This document shows positions 8,104-16,976 of a stretch of 64,000 bases of DNA, piece by piece. The stretch is from Fusobacterium ulcerans ATCC 49185 (GTDB taxonomy: Bacteria > Fusobacteriota > Fusobacteriia > Fusobacteriales > Fusobacteriaceae). The stretch's first letter is position 1. Each line of letters begins with the position of its first letter. The stretch covers positions 3,224,001-3,288,000 of the forward strand of contig NZ_LR215979.1 of NCBI RefSeq assembly GCF_900683735.1. The letters run 5' to 3'. A program made the translations under genes and the position numbers. The notes beneath the pieces are model-generated. The model saw only the letters and a program-made list of their open reading frames with translations. It ran no database searches and was not told the origin of the DNA.

Positions 8104-9516
8104 TTATTTAAAGAATCTTTCCATTACTCGCTCTGGAGGTGGTGGAGTCATATAACTTACTAATAAATTTGCTATACTTGATGTCAAGATGGCTGGTAAT
8201 ATAGGCATCCAACCAAAGGGATTTCCCAATATATACCAAATTATAGCTGTTGCCACTCCTACTATCATTCCTGCTAATCCTCCTTGAGAATTAGATCTCT
8301 TGGAAGTAAACCCAATGATTATTGTCATTGCCAGCATAGAACCTAGTATTCCAACCATATTTGCCTGTATCATCAAAACAGTAGAAGAATTATAAAGGGC
8401 AGATACTATGGTTATTACCCCAACTACCAAGGTAGTTACCTTAGATATTTTCAATATTTTATTTGAAGAAGCATCTTTATTTATAAATTTTTGATAAATA
8501 TCCCTTGTGGCTACAGTCCCAGCTTGCAACAATACTGAAGATGCTGTGGAAATTGCAGCCCCTAAGATAGCAGCCAATACCAAGCCTCCAACCACTGGAT
8601 TCACCATTTTTACCATAGCAGTACTTGCTACCAAATCAATATTCTCTATATTTGGCATTAAAATCCTCATTCCTAGACCGATCAGCATTAAAGGTAAGTA
8701 AAATAATATAAATAATATTCCTGATACTCCTTGACTCATTCTAGCTACACTGGCATCCTTACAAGCATTAAATCTTGTTATCAATTGTGGTAACCCAAAG
8801 TTCCCTATTCCCCAAGTGATACACCATGATATTGCTAATCCTACACTTATTTTCCCTCCTGCAAAAGGGTCCAAAAGTGTCTTATCCATATTATATAATG
8901 ATACATGAAGATTAACAATTCCTCCAGTGGCCTTTAATATAGAAAAAAGTAAAGAATATGTTCCAAATAATATAAGAACAGTGGTCAGAACACTTGTCCA
9001 AGCAACAGAAACCATTCCCCCCATGATAGTATACAATATAAATACACAACCTACTATTATTGCTGACCATTGAGTAGAAATTCCTGTTATAGTCTTTATA
9101 ATTGATGCTGATGCAATCAATTGAGTCATTGTAAATACCACTGTGGAGAATAATATCAATACTGCTGCTAATCCACCATGTACTTTACCATACCTTTCAT
9201 CTAAAAAATCTGATATTGTCACTCCACCAAATTTTCTTAATTTAGCTGCAAAACTTGCTGCCAAAAGCACAGTAAATATCAATGTACCTGCCCAATTCCA
9301 CCAGCCACCCCAGCCAAACTTATAATAATATCCCATATAACCAATAAAAGATACTGCACTCAATACTGTTGTAAAATATGCTGCTGCACTGGGTATCACC
9401 CCCAAAGTCCTGCCAGCTACAGACCAATCTTCACTATTTTTTATAGATTTTGAAGCTCGATAACCAATGAAAACCAACAAAGCAAGGTAAGTTATTAAAA
9501 TTCCTATATATATCAT
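8104..9516 (-). CDS. Sodium:solute symporter (SSS family)
   Basis: A 470-aa inner-membrane transporter with about 13 hydrophobic segments. The N-terminus lacks a cleavable signal, and the helix with SVAGRTLGVIPSAAAYF is typical of SSS proteins. Other family signs are GQ/NFGLPQLITRF and AGTVATRDIYQKF, the cytoplasmic loop seen in PutP/PanF-like carriers. It lies in the hydantoin/allantoin-type operon and so probably imports the cyclic ureide. The start follows GGAGGTAAAG. The small membrane peptide encoded just upstream (9534-9653) may be its partner. Confidence 0.88.
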   Translation of the reverse strand: MIYIGILITYLALLVFIGYRASKSIKNSEDWSVAGRTLGVIPSAAAYFTTVLSAVSFIGYMGYYYKFGWGGWWNWAGTLIFTVLLAASFAAKLRKFGGVTISDFLDERYGKVHGGLAAVLILFSTVVFTMTQLIASASIIKTITGISTQWSAIIVGCVFILYTIMGGMVSVAWTSVLTTVLILFGTYSLLFSILKATGGIVNLHVSLYNMDKTLLDPFAGGKISVGLAISWCITWGIGNFGLPQLITRFNACKDASVARMSQGVSGILFILFYLPLMLIGLGMRILMPNIENIDLVASTAMVKMVNPVVGGLVLAAILGAAISTASSVLLQAGTVATRDIYQKFINKDASSNKILKISKVTTLVVGVITIVSALYNSSTVLMIQANMVGILGSMLAMTIIIGFTSKRSNSQGGLAGMIVGVATAIIWYILGNPFGWMPILPAILTSSIANLLVSYMTPPPPERVMERFFK

Positions 9517-9533
9517 CTTTACCTCCTTAAAAA

Positions 9534-9653
9534 TTATTTTTTATTATCTTTATCCGTTTTATCTGTTACTATTGCTGCTATCAATGGTAAAAAACTCAAT
9601 ACTAAAAAGAATAACCAAAATAATTTTAATGAATTAGGTATAATATTGCCCAT
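9534..9653 (-). CDS. 39-aa single-helix membrane peptide next to the symporter
   Basis: A short gene with an excellent ribosome site (GGAGGTAATT then ATG at 9653) and a stop at 9534, 17 bp before the symporter start. The product has a polar N-terminus (MGNIIPNSLK), one ~20-residue hydrophobic helix (from LFWLFFLVLS to AAIV) and a charged tail (TDKTDKDNKK). Small single- or double-helix proteins are commonly encoded beside SSS and NSS carriers as accessory subunits; I do not recognise this one as any named family. Position and ribosome site argue for a real gene; function as a symporter partner is inference. Confidence 0.7.
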   Translation of the reverse strand: MGNIIPNSLKLFWLFFLVLSFLPLIAAIVTDKTDKDNKK

Positions 9654-9777
9654 AATTACCTCCTTTTTCTAAGCTTTATTTAGAATATTATCTTTGTAGC
9701 AATGATTTATTTGTTCTCTAAAGCTTCCATTATTTACAAAATAACATAACTCCTAACCTAACAAAGCTATTTTCAAA

Positions 9778-11166
9778 TTATTTATTATAAGTTTCTATTA
9801 ATTTCCCCCAACCTTTAGCCTTTTCATCAACAACACCATCTTTCATTACTACCTTTCCTCTGACAATGGTATAAATGGGAGTTCCTTTCAATTGTTTACC
9901 TTCAAAAACTCTAGAAATTTCTTTTGCCTTTGAGTAATTTTTACTTTTATCCACAGTAATAGTTTTGTCCATATCTACTATTACAAAATCTGCATCTGAT
10001 CCAACATTTATTACTCCTTTTTGTGGAAATATTTTGAAAGCCTTGGCTATATTAGTAGACAGTAAATCTATACATTTTTCAAAGGAAAGTTTCCCCTCAT
10101 TTACTGCATTGAGCATTAGAGGTAATCTCAAATCTACTCCTAAAAATCCTGATGGAGCTTTGAATATATCATCCCTTCCCTTTTCCTTTTCTTCCACAGT
10201 ATATGTAGCGTGATCACTGCCAATAAAATCCACTGTTCCATCAGTAACATATTTCCACAATCCATCTACATCTTCTTGTTTTCTCAAAGGTGGATTACAT
10301 TTTGCATAAACTCCATGCTTTATTACATCTTCCTCTGTCAAAAATAAATATTGTGGGCAAGTTTCCAAGTATAATTCCATTCCTTCACCTTTGGCTTTTT
10401 TGATCATTTCCATGGCCTCTGGAACTGTTGTATGACAGAAGATTAGCTTTACTCCAGTATCTTTTGCCAACAACAATAATTTAGATACAGTTTCAATTTC
10501 AGCAAATTTTGGTCTTGACAAACAATGATAAATAGGATCAGTTTTACCCTCTGCCCTAAATTTAGCTATCATACTGGTAATTATATCGTTATTTTCTGAA
10601 TGGACTGCACATAATTTACCAGTTTTAGCAACAGCTCTAAACCCATGATACATTTCCCCATCATTGGCCATTGTTAACCCTATAAATTCTGTATCTCTTC
10701 CCTCTGGAGCTTCATGTAAAAAAGTTTTAAAAGCTACTATTCCTGTTTCTCCCATTTCTTTTATTTTATCAGGAAATTTTGCTCCTGCTGCCCCATAAAA
10801 AGCAAAGTCCACCACACATTTATCGCTGGCATCTTCTATTCTTTTATCTAAAATTTCTTTAGAATATTGAGGTGGGTTAGCTATAGGATGCTCTAAAATA
10901 GTGGTAACTCCCCCTGCTGCTGCTGCCATGGTTTCAGTAAAAAAAGTTCCTCTATCTGGTCTTCCAGGTTCCCTTATGTGCATATGAGATTCTATCATTC
11001 CTGGCAACAAGTATTTTCCAGCTGCATCTATAGTTTTTTCAGCTTGAATCCCCTCAATATTATCAGTTATTTCTGAGATCTTTCCAGCCTTTACCAAAAC
11101 ATTTCCACAACAAAAGGTACCATTTAAATAAATTTTTGCATTTTTAATCAACAAATCAAATTTCAT
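9778..11166 (-). CDS. Cyclic amidohydrolase (allantoinase / dihydropyrimidinase-like)
   Basis: A 462-aa metal-dependent enzyme of the amidohydrolase superfamily (dihydroorotase/allantoinase/hydantoinase branch). The metal site HMHIREPG is at ~61-68; the glycine loop AAAAGGVTT follows; GIVAFKTFLHE carries the Lys expected to be carboxylated; HSEN, CHTT and FIGSDHATYT supply the remaining His and Asp ligands. It opens a cyclic ureide ring (hydantoin, allantoin or dihydropyrimidine). It is first in an operon with a small membrane peptide, a Na+ symporter, a carbamoyl-type hydrolase and a racemase, and is divergent from a LysR gene. Precise substrate undecided; allantoin and 5-substituted hydantoins are the main options. 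Confidence 0.88.
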   Translation of the reverse strand: MKFDLLIKNAKIYLNGTFCCGNVLVKAGKISEITDNIEGIQAEKTIDAAGKYLLPGMIESHMHIREPGRPDRGTFFTETMAAAAGGVTTILEHPIANPPQYSKEILDKRIEDASDKCVVDFAFYGAAGAKFPDKIKEMGETGIVAFKTFLHEAPEGRDTEFIGLTMANDGEMYHGFRAVAKTGKLCAVHSENNDIITSMIAKFRAEGKTDPIYHCLSRPKFAEIETVSKLLLLAKDTGVKLIFCHTTVPEAMEMIKKAKGEGMELYLETCPQYLFLTEEDVIKHGVYAKCNPPLRKQEDVDGLWKYVTDGTVDFIGSDHATYTVEEKEKGRDDIFKAPSGFLGVDLRLPLMLNAVNEGKLSFEKCIDLLSTNIAKAFKIFPQKGVINVGSDADFVIVDMDKTITVDKSKNYSKAKEISRVFEGKQLKGTPIYTIVRGKVVMKDGVVDEKAKGWGKLIETYNK

Positions 11167-11285
11167 AATATTTACCTCCTTAATATTTTATTGAGTTTTT
11201 ACTTTTTTTGTGTTAATATCAATCTATATGTCTTATTAAAAAATATATCATAAGATTTTATAAAAAAATAATATTAGTATCACAT

Positions 11286-11314
11286 ATTAAATATTATAAA
11301 ACCTAATATTTAAT
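11286..11314. promoter_or_regulatory. 11-bp inverted repeat upstream of the LysR gene
   Basis: A perfect inverted repeat ATTAAATATTA / TAATATTTAAT around a 7-bp centre, ending 18 bp before the LysR start codon. It lies between divergent genes, where LysR-type proteins usually bind. A binding role is inferred; the site is AT-only, which lowers its weight. Confidence 0.5.
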
Positions 11315-11332
11315 AAAAAGAGGTGATTTATT

Positions 11333-12229
11333 ATGAATAATTTAGAAATAGAAGCATTTACTATGATTATAGAAACTGGAAGTCTTTCCATGGCAGCTAA
11401 TAAACTATTTGTATCTCAATCTACCATTACCAATAGACTAATTGCACTAGAAAATGAAATAGGAGAACCCCTTATCTTAAGAAAAAAAGGGCTCAAGAAA
11501 ATAGAGCTCACACACAAAGGTATTGAATTTATAGAGTTTGCCAATAGATATATTTCTGTTCTGAAAGATATTGATCTATGGAAAAATAATCTTTCTCCCA
11601 ATATCATTAAAATATCTATGCCCCATAGTATTAATTCATACCTTTTGAAAGAATTTATAAAAGATTATTCTTGTCAACATAACACTAAATTTTCTATAAG
11701 TTCCCATTGGAATCACATCATATATAATATGCTAGATAGCCACCAATTGGATCTAGGTCTTGTTTCTAGACCATTTGCATCAAAAAACTTAATTACAAAA
11801 TATTTATTTTCTGAATCTATGGTATTAATCTATGATAAGCGATTTTCTGATTTTAATGAAAAAACTACCTTAAATGATTTAAAATTAGAAAATGAAATAT
11901 TTCTAGACTGGGGACCTGATTTTGATCTATGGCACAATGAAAATTTTCCCAGTATCATTTTTCCAAAAATTAAAGTGGACTCTGCAAATCTCATAGAGTT
12001 TTTTCTCCAATCAAATAATGCTTGGTCCATTGTACCAAAATGTGTAGCTTATGAATTAAGAGATTTATCTCAAAATAATATTTCCATTTTAAATTTAGAA
12101 CATTTACCTACAAGGAAAATTTTTTTAGTAAGACAGCTTAATTCCATTTCATTAAGTAAAAAAGTTATGGAGAATTTCATTGAAAAACTTACTAATTTTC
12201 TCCAAAAATCTCCCTATATTATTTTTTAA
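11333..12229 (+). CDS. LysR-family transcriptional regulator
   Basis: A 298-aa regulator. The N-terminal winged helix-turn-helix reads GSLSMAANKLFVSQSTITNR in residues ~17-36, the LysR hallmark; residues ~90-295 form the periplasmic-binding-protein-like effector domain. The ribosome site is AGAGGTGAT. It is divergent from the cyclic amidohydrolase operon (167-bp gap) and so is its likely activator, with the ureide substrate or product as effector. The effector is inference. Confidence 0.88.
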   Translation: MNNLEIEAFTMIIETGSLSMAANKLFVSQSTITNRLIALENEIGEPLILRKKGLKKIELTHKGIEFIEFANRYISVLKDIDLWKNNLSPNIIKISMPHSINSYLLKEFIKDYSCQHNTKFSISSHWNHIIYNMLDSHQLDLGLVSRPFASKNLITKYLFSESMVLIYDKRFSDFNEKTTLNDLKLENEIFLDWGPDFDLWHNENFPSIIFPKIKVDSANLIEFFLQSNNAWSIVPKCVAYELRDLSQNNISILNLEHLPTRKIFLVRQLNSISLSKKVMENFIEKLTNFLQKSPYIIF

Positions 12230-12380
12230 TTTTTTATATTTTTGGAAAAATACTCAAAAGTAGCTTGGTAAAATTTATTTTTCCAAATTATTTTTTTATT
12301 AGTTTATAATTATGCTAATATATTTCATATTTTTATTGAAAATGTTATGATGGTGATTTTAGGTGTGATTTTGGAATAAG

Positions 12381-12791
12381 ATGAATGATATGAGTCTAGA
12401 TATAATAAAAGATGATATTGCCAAAATGTCTGTAAATGCCATTATCAATGCTGCCAATTCATCTCCTTTGGATGGATGTGAGATATGTAACATTCATTAC
12501 AAAAGTGACCTTATTATTCTCAATGAATATAAGAAAGCTGTAATTACCACTGCTGGTCTACTTGATCCCAAATATGTGCTCCATATTGTGGAAGTTGTTT
12601 TGAATGGAGAAGAGCTTTCAACCAATTGTTATATTAATTCCTTTCAATTGGCTGTAGAAAATAATTGTAAATCTATAACTTTTCCTTTTATTTCTTTTGA
12701 ATCCTATAGATATCTCAGAGATAAAGCTCTATAAGCAGTTTTATTTGATGATGGAACTTTTAATCTTGGTAAAAATATAACGAAAATTTAA
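12381..12791 (+). pseudogene. Degenerate macro-domain protein
   Basis: The frame from 12381 encodes ITKM-like IAKMSVNAIINAANSS, then skips the usual glycine-rich GGGGVDGAIH loop, resumes with AVITTAGLLDPKYVLHIVEV and CYINSFQLAVENNCKSITFPFIS, and stops at 12732-12734. Reading through that stop in frame gives another 18 codons to a stop at 12789-12791. The order and spacing match macro (ADP-ribose-binding) proteins, but both ligand-binding loops are lost or altered and the C-terminal helix is cut. It is probably a decaying gene; a short but functional variant is less likely. Confidence 0.65.
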
Positions 12792-12883
12792 AACCTAAAA
12801 ATTAAGAAGATAAGGATTTAAGGTTTACTAAAAATAAAATTTTTATTTCTTAGATTTAAATTTTTATATTTATTTTCAAAATA

Positions 12884-12919
12884 TAAAAGAGCTATCACAA
12901 ATTTGTAATAGCTCTTTTA
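12884..12919. terminator. Terminator of the PTS/dipeptidase operon
   Basis: The 12-bp stem TAAAAGAGCTAT / ATAGCTCTTTTA has a second small palindrome in the loop and U-rich tails in both directions. It lies 9 bp past the stop of the minus-strand dipeptidase and also faces the macro-domain remnant. Confidence 0.85.
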
Positions 12920-12927
12920 TTTATTAA

Positions 12928-14325
12928 TTATTTAATCAATACTCCAAGCTTCAATATAGCCCTTGCATATATTTCCATTCCCTGTTTCAACATATCAAGA
13001 TCCATACATTCATCAAAGCTATGAGGTTTACCATTATATTCTTTAAAATTAGGACCAAATGCTACTGTATTAGGCATTAGTTTCGCATATGTTCCCCCAC
13101 CTAATGCAGCAGGTTCCTCATTTCTTCCTGTCACACTTGTATATACATCTTGTAGTTCTTTTACTAGAGGATGAGCCTTCTCAAAATAAAGAGGTGCATT
13201 ATGATTTTCTTTAAAGAATACAACTCCTCCTTTTTCTCCTGCTATTTTCAAACTTGAATCAAGAGTTTTCTCATCTATAGAAGCAGGATATCTTATATTA
13301 AATTTTACAAATATCTCATCATCTTTAATATTTGTTATCCCTGCACTTATTGTCAGATTTCCTACTTCTTCATTGACAGTTTTTATACCCAGTTTCTCTC
13401 CATCTGAACTTTCACCAATATAACCTGAAATAAATGATATAAATCCTTTTGCTGCATCTTCTTTCCCAATAATCAGATCAAGGAATCTATACATTCCTAA
13501 AAGTGCATTCACTCCCTTATGAGGTGAACTTGCATGAGCTGATATTCCAGTACAGATTATTTCTGCTGTATCTTCTTCATAACTTACTGTATATCCTGCT
13601 TTAGTTGATATTTTTATTTCACTGAGAACTTTCTTTATATTCTCTTTAGGTATATTTCTCACTTTAGCTATACATTTTTCAGGTACTATATTTGATCTTG
13701 TTCCTGCTTTTATCTCTATCAGTTTTGAATTTTTCCAGTCTATCTTTTTTCTAAATGAAAATGTATATATCCCCTTTTCAGAAAATATTACTGGAAATCT
13801 TCCATCTGGAGTAAAAGCATATTTTGGTTCTTTTTCTCTTGCCAGATAATATTTGATATCTTCATCTCCGCTCTCTTCATTAGTTCCAAATATTACCCTC
13901 ACTCTTTTATTAAATTCTGGATGTGTATCCACTACAGCTTTCAGAGAATACAGAGCTGATATGATAGGAGCTTTATTGTCAATAGCTCCTCTTGCTATAA
14001 GCTGATTATTTACTATACACCCTTCATAAGGGGGTACACTCCAGCTAGCTTCATCCCCTTCGGGCACTACATCTATATGCCCTAAAATAGCTATATATTC
14101 TTCTCCCTCTCCATACTCAGCATATCCAATATAATTATCTAGATTTTTCACTTTAAATCCAAGGCTTTGAGCTATTTCCAGTACTTTGTTCAAACCTCTT
14201 TTAAGCTCTGCTCCATAAGGAGCATCCCCTATTTTCTCTGCTTTTACAGTTTTTATTCTTATAATTTCAAGGATACTTTTTAAAGCATCATCAAAATGTA
14301 TATCGATATATTTTTTTATATCCAT
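12928..14325 (-). CDS. pepV: M20 dipeptidase, PepV/Sapep type
   Basis: A 465-aa cytoplasmic metallopeptidase that cleaves dipeptides. Motifs are ILGHIDVVPEGD (first zinc ligand), RGAIDNKAP (bridging Asp), NEESGDEDI (catalytic Glu), the large insert lid domain, and AALGGGTYAK with PHSFDE at the C-terminus (last His ligand), all in the order and spacing of PepV. It is last in an operon with a complete lactose/cellobiose-type PTS and a glycosylasparaginase, 20 bp after IIB. Its job may be to split an amino-acid or dipeptide product of the imported glycoconjugate. Confidence 0.87.
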   Translation of the reverse strand: MDIKKYIDIHFDDALKSILEIIRIKTVKAEKIGDAPYGAELKRGLNKVLEIAQSLGFKVKNLDNYIGYAEYGEGEEYIAILGHIDVVPEGDEASWSVPPYEGCIVNNQLIARGAIDNKAPIISALYSLKAVVDTHPEFNKRVRVIFGTNEESGDEDIKYYLAREKEPKYAFTPDGRFPVIFSEKGIYTFSFRKKIDWKNSKLIEIKAGTRSNIVPEKCIAKVRNIPKENIKKVLSEIKISTKAGYTVSYEEDTAEIICTGISAHASSPHKGVNALLGMYRFLDLIIGKEDAAKGFISFISGYIGESSDGEKLGIKTVNEEVGNLTISAGITNIKDDEIFVKFNIRYPASIDEKTLDSSLKIAGEKGGVVFFKENHNAPLYFEKAHPLVKELQDVYTSVTGRNEEPAALGGGTYAKLMPNTVAFGPNFKEYNGKPHSFDECMDLDMLKQGMEIYARAILKLGVLIK

Positions 14326-14345
14326 AGTTTTCTCCTGTGGTGCAA

Positions 14346-14651
14346 TTAGTCAATTAAAGAAAGAGCAAGTTCTAAAACTTTATCTCCTTTCATCATACCA
14401 TAATCCATAGTATTGATGATTTCTACTTTTTTCCCAACAGTTTCTGCTACTGCTGCTAGTTCGGCTTTTTTATATTTTACTTGTGGTCCTAATAGAAATA
14501 CATCATAGTTATTAAGGTTTTCTTGAAATTTTGCTATACTTAAAGCATTTATTTCAGTTTCTATTCCTTTTTTTACAGCAGCTTCCTTCATTTTTTTAAC
14601 CATAAGACTTGTTGACATTCCTGCATCACATAATAATAATATTTTCTTCAT
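14346..14651 (-). CDS. PTS lactose/cellobiose-family IIB component
   Basis: A 101-aa soluble phosphocarrier. The phospho-accepting cysteine is Cys8 in MKKILLLCDAGMSTSL, the P-loop signature of IIB-cellobiose. It takes phosphate from IIA (16976-17296) and passes it to the sugar bound by IIC (14687-16000). It lies between the IIC and dipeptidase genes. Length and motifs are normal. Confidence 0.92.
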   Translation of the reverse strand: MKKILLLCDAGMSTSLMVKKMKEAAVKKGIETEINALSIAKFQENLNNYDVFLLGPQVKYKKAELAAVAETVGKKVEIINTMDYGMMKGDKVLELALSLID

Positions 14652-14686
14652 AGTTTTCCTCCTAATTATTTATTTTAAATTTCTAA

Positions 14687-16000
14687 TTATTTTCCTTCAT
14701 TTTCCATTTGCTCTAATCTTTCCATTTCATCTTCCTCTTTTTTACTAGCCTTGTCTATTATTCTAAGGAATGGAAGATAAATCATTGCTCCAATGATAAG
14801 ATTTACTATTTGAATAAGAGATCCAGTAATATCTCCTACTGTTAAAAATCCACTGATTATTGCTGGTGTAGGCCAAGGAAAAGCTACTCCCAAAGGTTTT
14901 GATACAATTCCAAGATTCATTGTTATATACTGTGTAGTTACCATTACCATAGCAACTAAATTAAATGGTATGAGCATAATAGGGTTAAGGATTATTGGAA
15001 GTCCAAATAGAATTGGCTCATTTATATTAAATATTCCTGGAATAGTTCCAATAGCTCCAACACTTCTTATATGTTTACTTTTTGCAAAGATTAATATAGC
15101 TATAAGAAGAGAAAGAGTAACTCCTGCTCCTCCCATCCATACCATATCAAAAAACTGCTCTGTTATTACATGAGGAAGAGGCTGTCCAGCTTGCAGTGCT
15201 GCTATATTTTCTACTTGATTTTCCAACCAGAAAGGTCTTACAAATCCATTTACCATTGAACCACTGTTTATTCCAACAGACCAAAGAATTGATATAGCAA
15301 AAACTGTAAATATAGAACCTATATATGAAGTTCCAAGAGATTTTAATGGTAAAGCCAACATTCTATATACAAAGTCATGTATTGTTCCATAATCTGTCTG
15401 CATCATAAGAAGTCTTAAAATAAGAGCTGCTCCAAGGATAACTGTTCCAGGAATAAGAGCTTCAAATGATTTTATAACTTCAGGTGGTACACCATCAGGC
15501 ATTTTTACAAGAATATTTCTATTAACGAAAAATTGAAATATTTTTACTGTTAATACTCCAATAACCATAGCCACAAACATCCCTTTACTTCCAAGCCAGT
15601 CAAATGTAATAACTGCTCCATGTTCAGTGGAATATCCCAATGGAGTAAGTATTAAGAATGAAGCTAAAGACAGAAGCCCTACTGCAATGCTGTCCAGCTC
15701 AAATTGTTTAGCAAGCTGTTGAGCTACTAAGAAAGCTACATATAGAGCTATAAGTGAAAATGTAGCACTTACAGGGATATCAAGAACATCCTTCCATCCT
15801 TCACCAAATAAACTAGTCATACCTCTTTGATATGCTGGTAATGGGAAAGCTGAAATCATCAAAAATATAGATCCAATCATTAAAAGAGGCATCATCATTA
15901 TAAATGCTCTTCTTATTCCATTGATATATTTGTTCTGTGCTATCCATGCAGCTACAGGAACAAGTTTGTCTTCCAGTATAGTTATAACTTTACTCATCAT
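14687..16000 (-). CDS. PTS lactose/cellobiose-family IIC permease
   Basis: A 437-aa inner-membrane sugar channel with about ten hydrophobic helices. Family signs are GIFNINEPILFGLPIILNP (sugar-binding loop, residues ~320-340) and the N-terminal YINGIRRAFIMMMPL. Two adjacent ATG codons (16000 and 15997) compete; the second has the better distance from GGAG. It is flanked by glycosylasparaginase and IIB, which suggests that the sugar is part of a glycosyl-amino acid rather than a plain disaccharide. Confidence 0.92.
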   Translation of the reverse strand: MMSKVITILEDKLVPVAAWIAQNKYINGIRRAFIMMMPLLMIGSIFLMISAFPLPAYQRGMTSLFGEGWKDVLDIPVSATFSLIALYVAFLVAQQLAKQFELDSIAVGLLSLASFLILTPLGYSTEHGAVITFDWLGSKGMFVAMVIGVLTVKIFQFFVNRNILVKMPDGVPPEVIKSFEALIPGTVILGAALILRLLMMQTDYGTIHDFVYRMLALPLKSLGTSYIGSIFTVFAISILWSVGINSGSMVNGFVRPFWLENQVENIAALQAGQPLPHVITEQFFDMVWMGGAGVTLSLLIAILIFAKSKHIRSVGAIGTIPGIFNINEPILFGLPIILNPIMLIPFNLVAMVMVTTQYITMNLGIVSKPLGVAFPWPTPAIISGFLTVGDITGSLIQIVNLIIGAMIYLPFLRIIDKASKKEEDEMERLEQMENEGK

Positions 16001-16010
16001 CGTCTCCTTT

Positions 16011-16976
16011 TTATATTTCTTCTAATGGTTTTTGTATGTTTTTTTTGTAAGCTTCCATGTATTCTTTTGAAGCTATTTCAATTTTTACTTCATTGTTTCC
16101 TTCTATAGGATATGCAAGATATACTTTAGGTTCATTATCTGGATCAGCTGCAACAAATGAAAACTCTACATTAGTTCCAATTCCCCATTCACCTTTATTA
16201 TTCATTGCTATAACTGATATAGCCCCTGCATGACCTCTTCTTTTTTTCAATTGATCAGAAAAGTCTGCAACTGCTGATTGAGCTGCTTCTGTAGGGGACA
16301 TCCCTCTTTTCATTCTTTGAACTGTTTCATAAGAAAGACATCCTTTCATTATATCTTCTCCAAGTCCAGTAGCTGCTGCTCCACCAGCTTCATTATCCAC
16401 ATAGAATCCTGAACCAGATACAGGTGAATCTCCTACTCTACCTCTTTTTTTCATAAACAGCCCACTTGTAGAAGTAGCCGCTGCCATATCTTTCTCTGAA
16501 TCTATACTTATCATACATACTGTATCATGTCCATCATAAGGGGAAAGATTTTTTTCAGTTATCTCTTTCATTCTTAATTCCCAAGTTTTTTTCGCTCTTT
16601 CAGTAAGCATATTCTGTCTTATGAAACCATTCTTATGAGCATAAGCCTCTGCTCCCTCTCCAACAAGGAATATATTGAATCTGTCTGCACTGAGTTTTCT
16701 TGCTATACACACAGGATTTTTATAGTCTTTTATTCCAGCTACTGCTCCAATAGAAAGTGTCTTTCCATCCATAAAAGCAGCATCCAGTTCAACTTCACAT
16801 ACTTCATTTGGAAGTCCTCCATACCCTACTGATTTATAGAATGGATAATCTTCAACTTCCATTATTGCTCTTTCTACAGCATCTTGACATTTTCCACCAT
16901 TTTTTAATATATCAGCTCCCAGAGTAACCCCTTCAACAGCCATTCTCCACGTAGCAATCATAGCCCATTTTTTCAT
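16011..16976 (-). CDS. Glycosylasparaginase-type Ntn hydrolase
   Basis: A 321-aa member of the asparaginase-2 family. The autoprocessing site HDTVCMISID puts the nucleophile at Thr152; downstream are the substrate motifs GRVGDSPVSGSG and GGAAATGLGEDI, which favour N4-(beta-N-acetylglucosaminyl)-L-asparaginase over plain L-asparaginase. No signal peptide, so it acts in the cytoplasm, unlike periplasmic or lysosomal relatives. Its start overlaps the stop of IIA by one base (TAATG), coupling translation. Inside a PTS operon it probably releases aspartate from an imported, possibly phosphorylated glycosyl-asparagine. The substrate is inference. Confidence 0.85.
   Translation of the reverse strand: MKKWAMIATWRMAVEGVTLGADILKNGGKCQDAVERAIMEVEDYPFYKSVGYGGLPNEVCEVELDAAFMDGKTLSIGAVAGIKDYKNPVCIARKLSADRFNIFLVGEGAEAYAHKNGFIRQNMLTERAKKTWELRMKEITEKNLSPYDGHDTVCMISIDSEKDMAAATSTSGLFMKKRGRVGDSPVSGSGFYVDNEAGGAAATGLGEDIMKGCLSYETVQRMKRGMSPTEAAQSAVADFSDQLKKRRGHAGAISVIAMNNKGEWGIGTNVEFSFVAADPDNEPKVYLAYPIEGNNEVKIEIASKEYMEAYKKNIQKPLEEI

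Noticed and set aside
9654-9777. AAGCTTTA / TAAAGCTT inverted repeat between the small peptide gene and the cyclic amidase gene
   Set aside because: Arms are far apart (over 40 bp) with no U-tail; too weak to call a terminator or operator.
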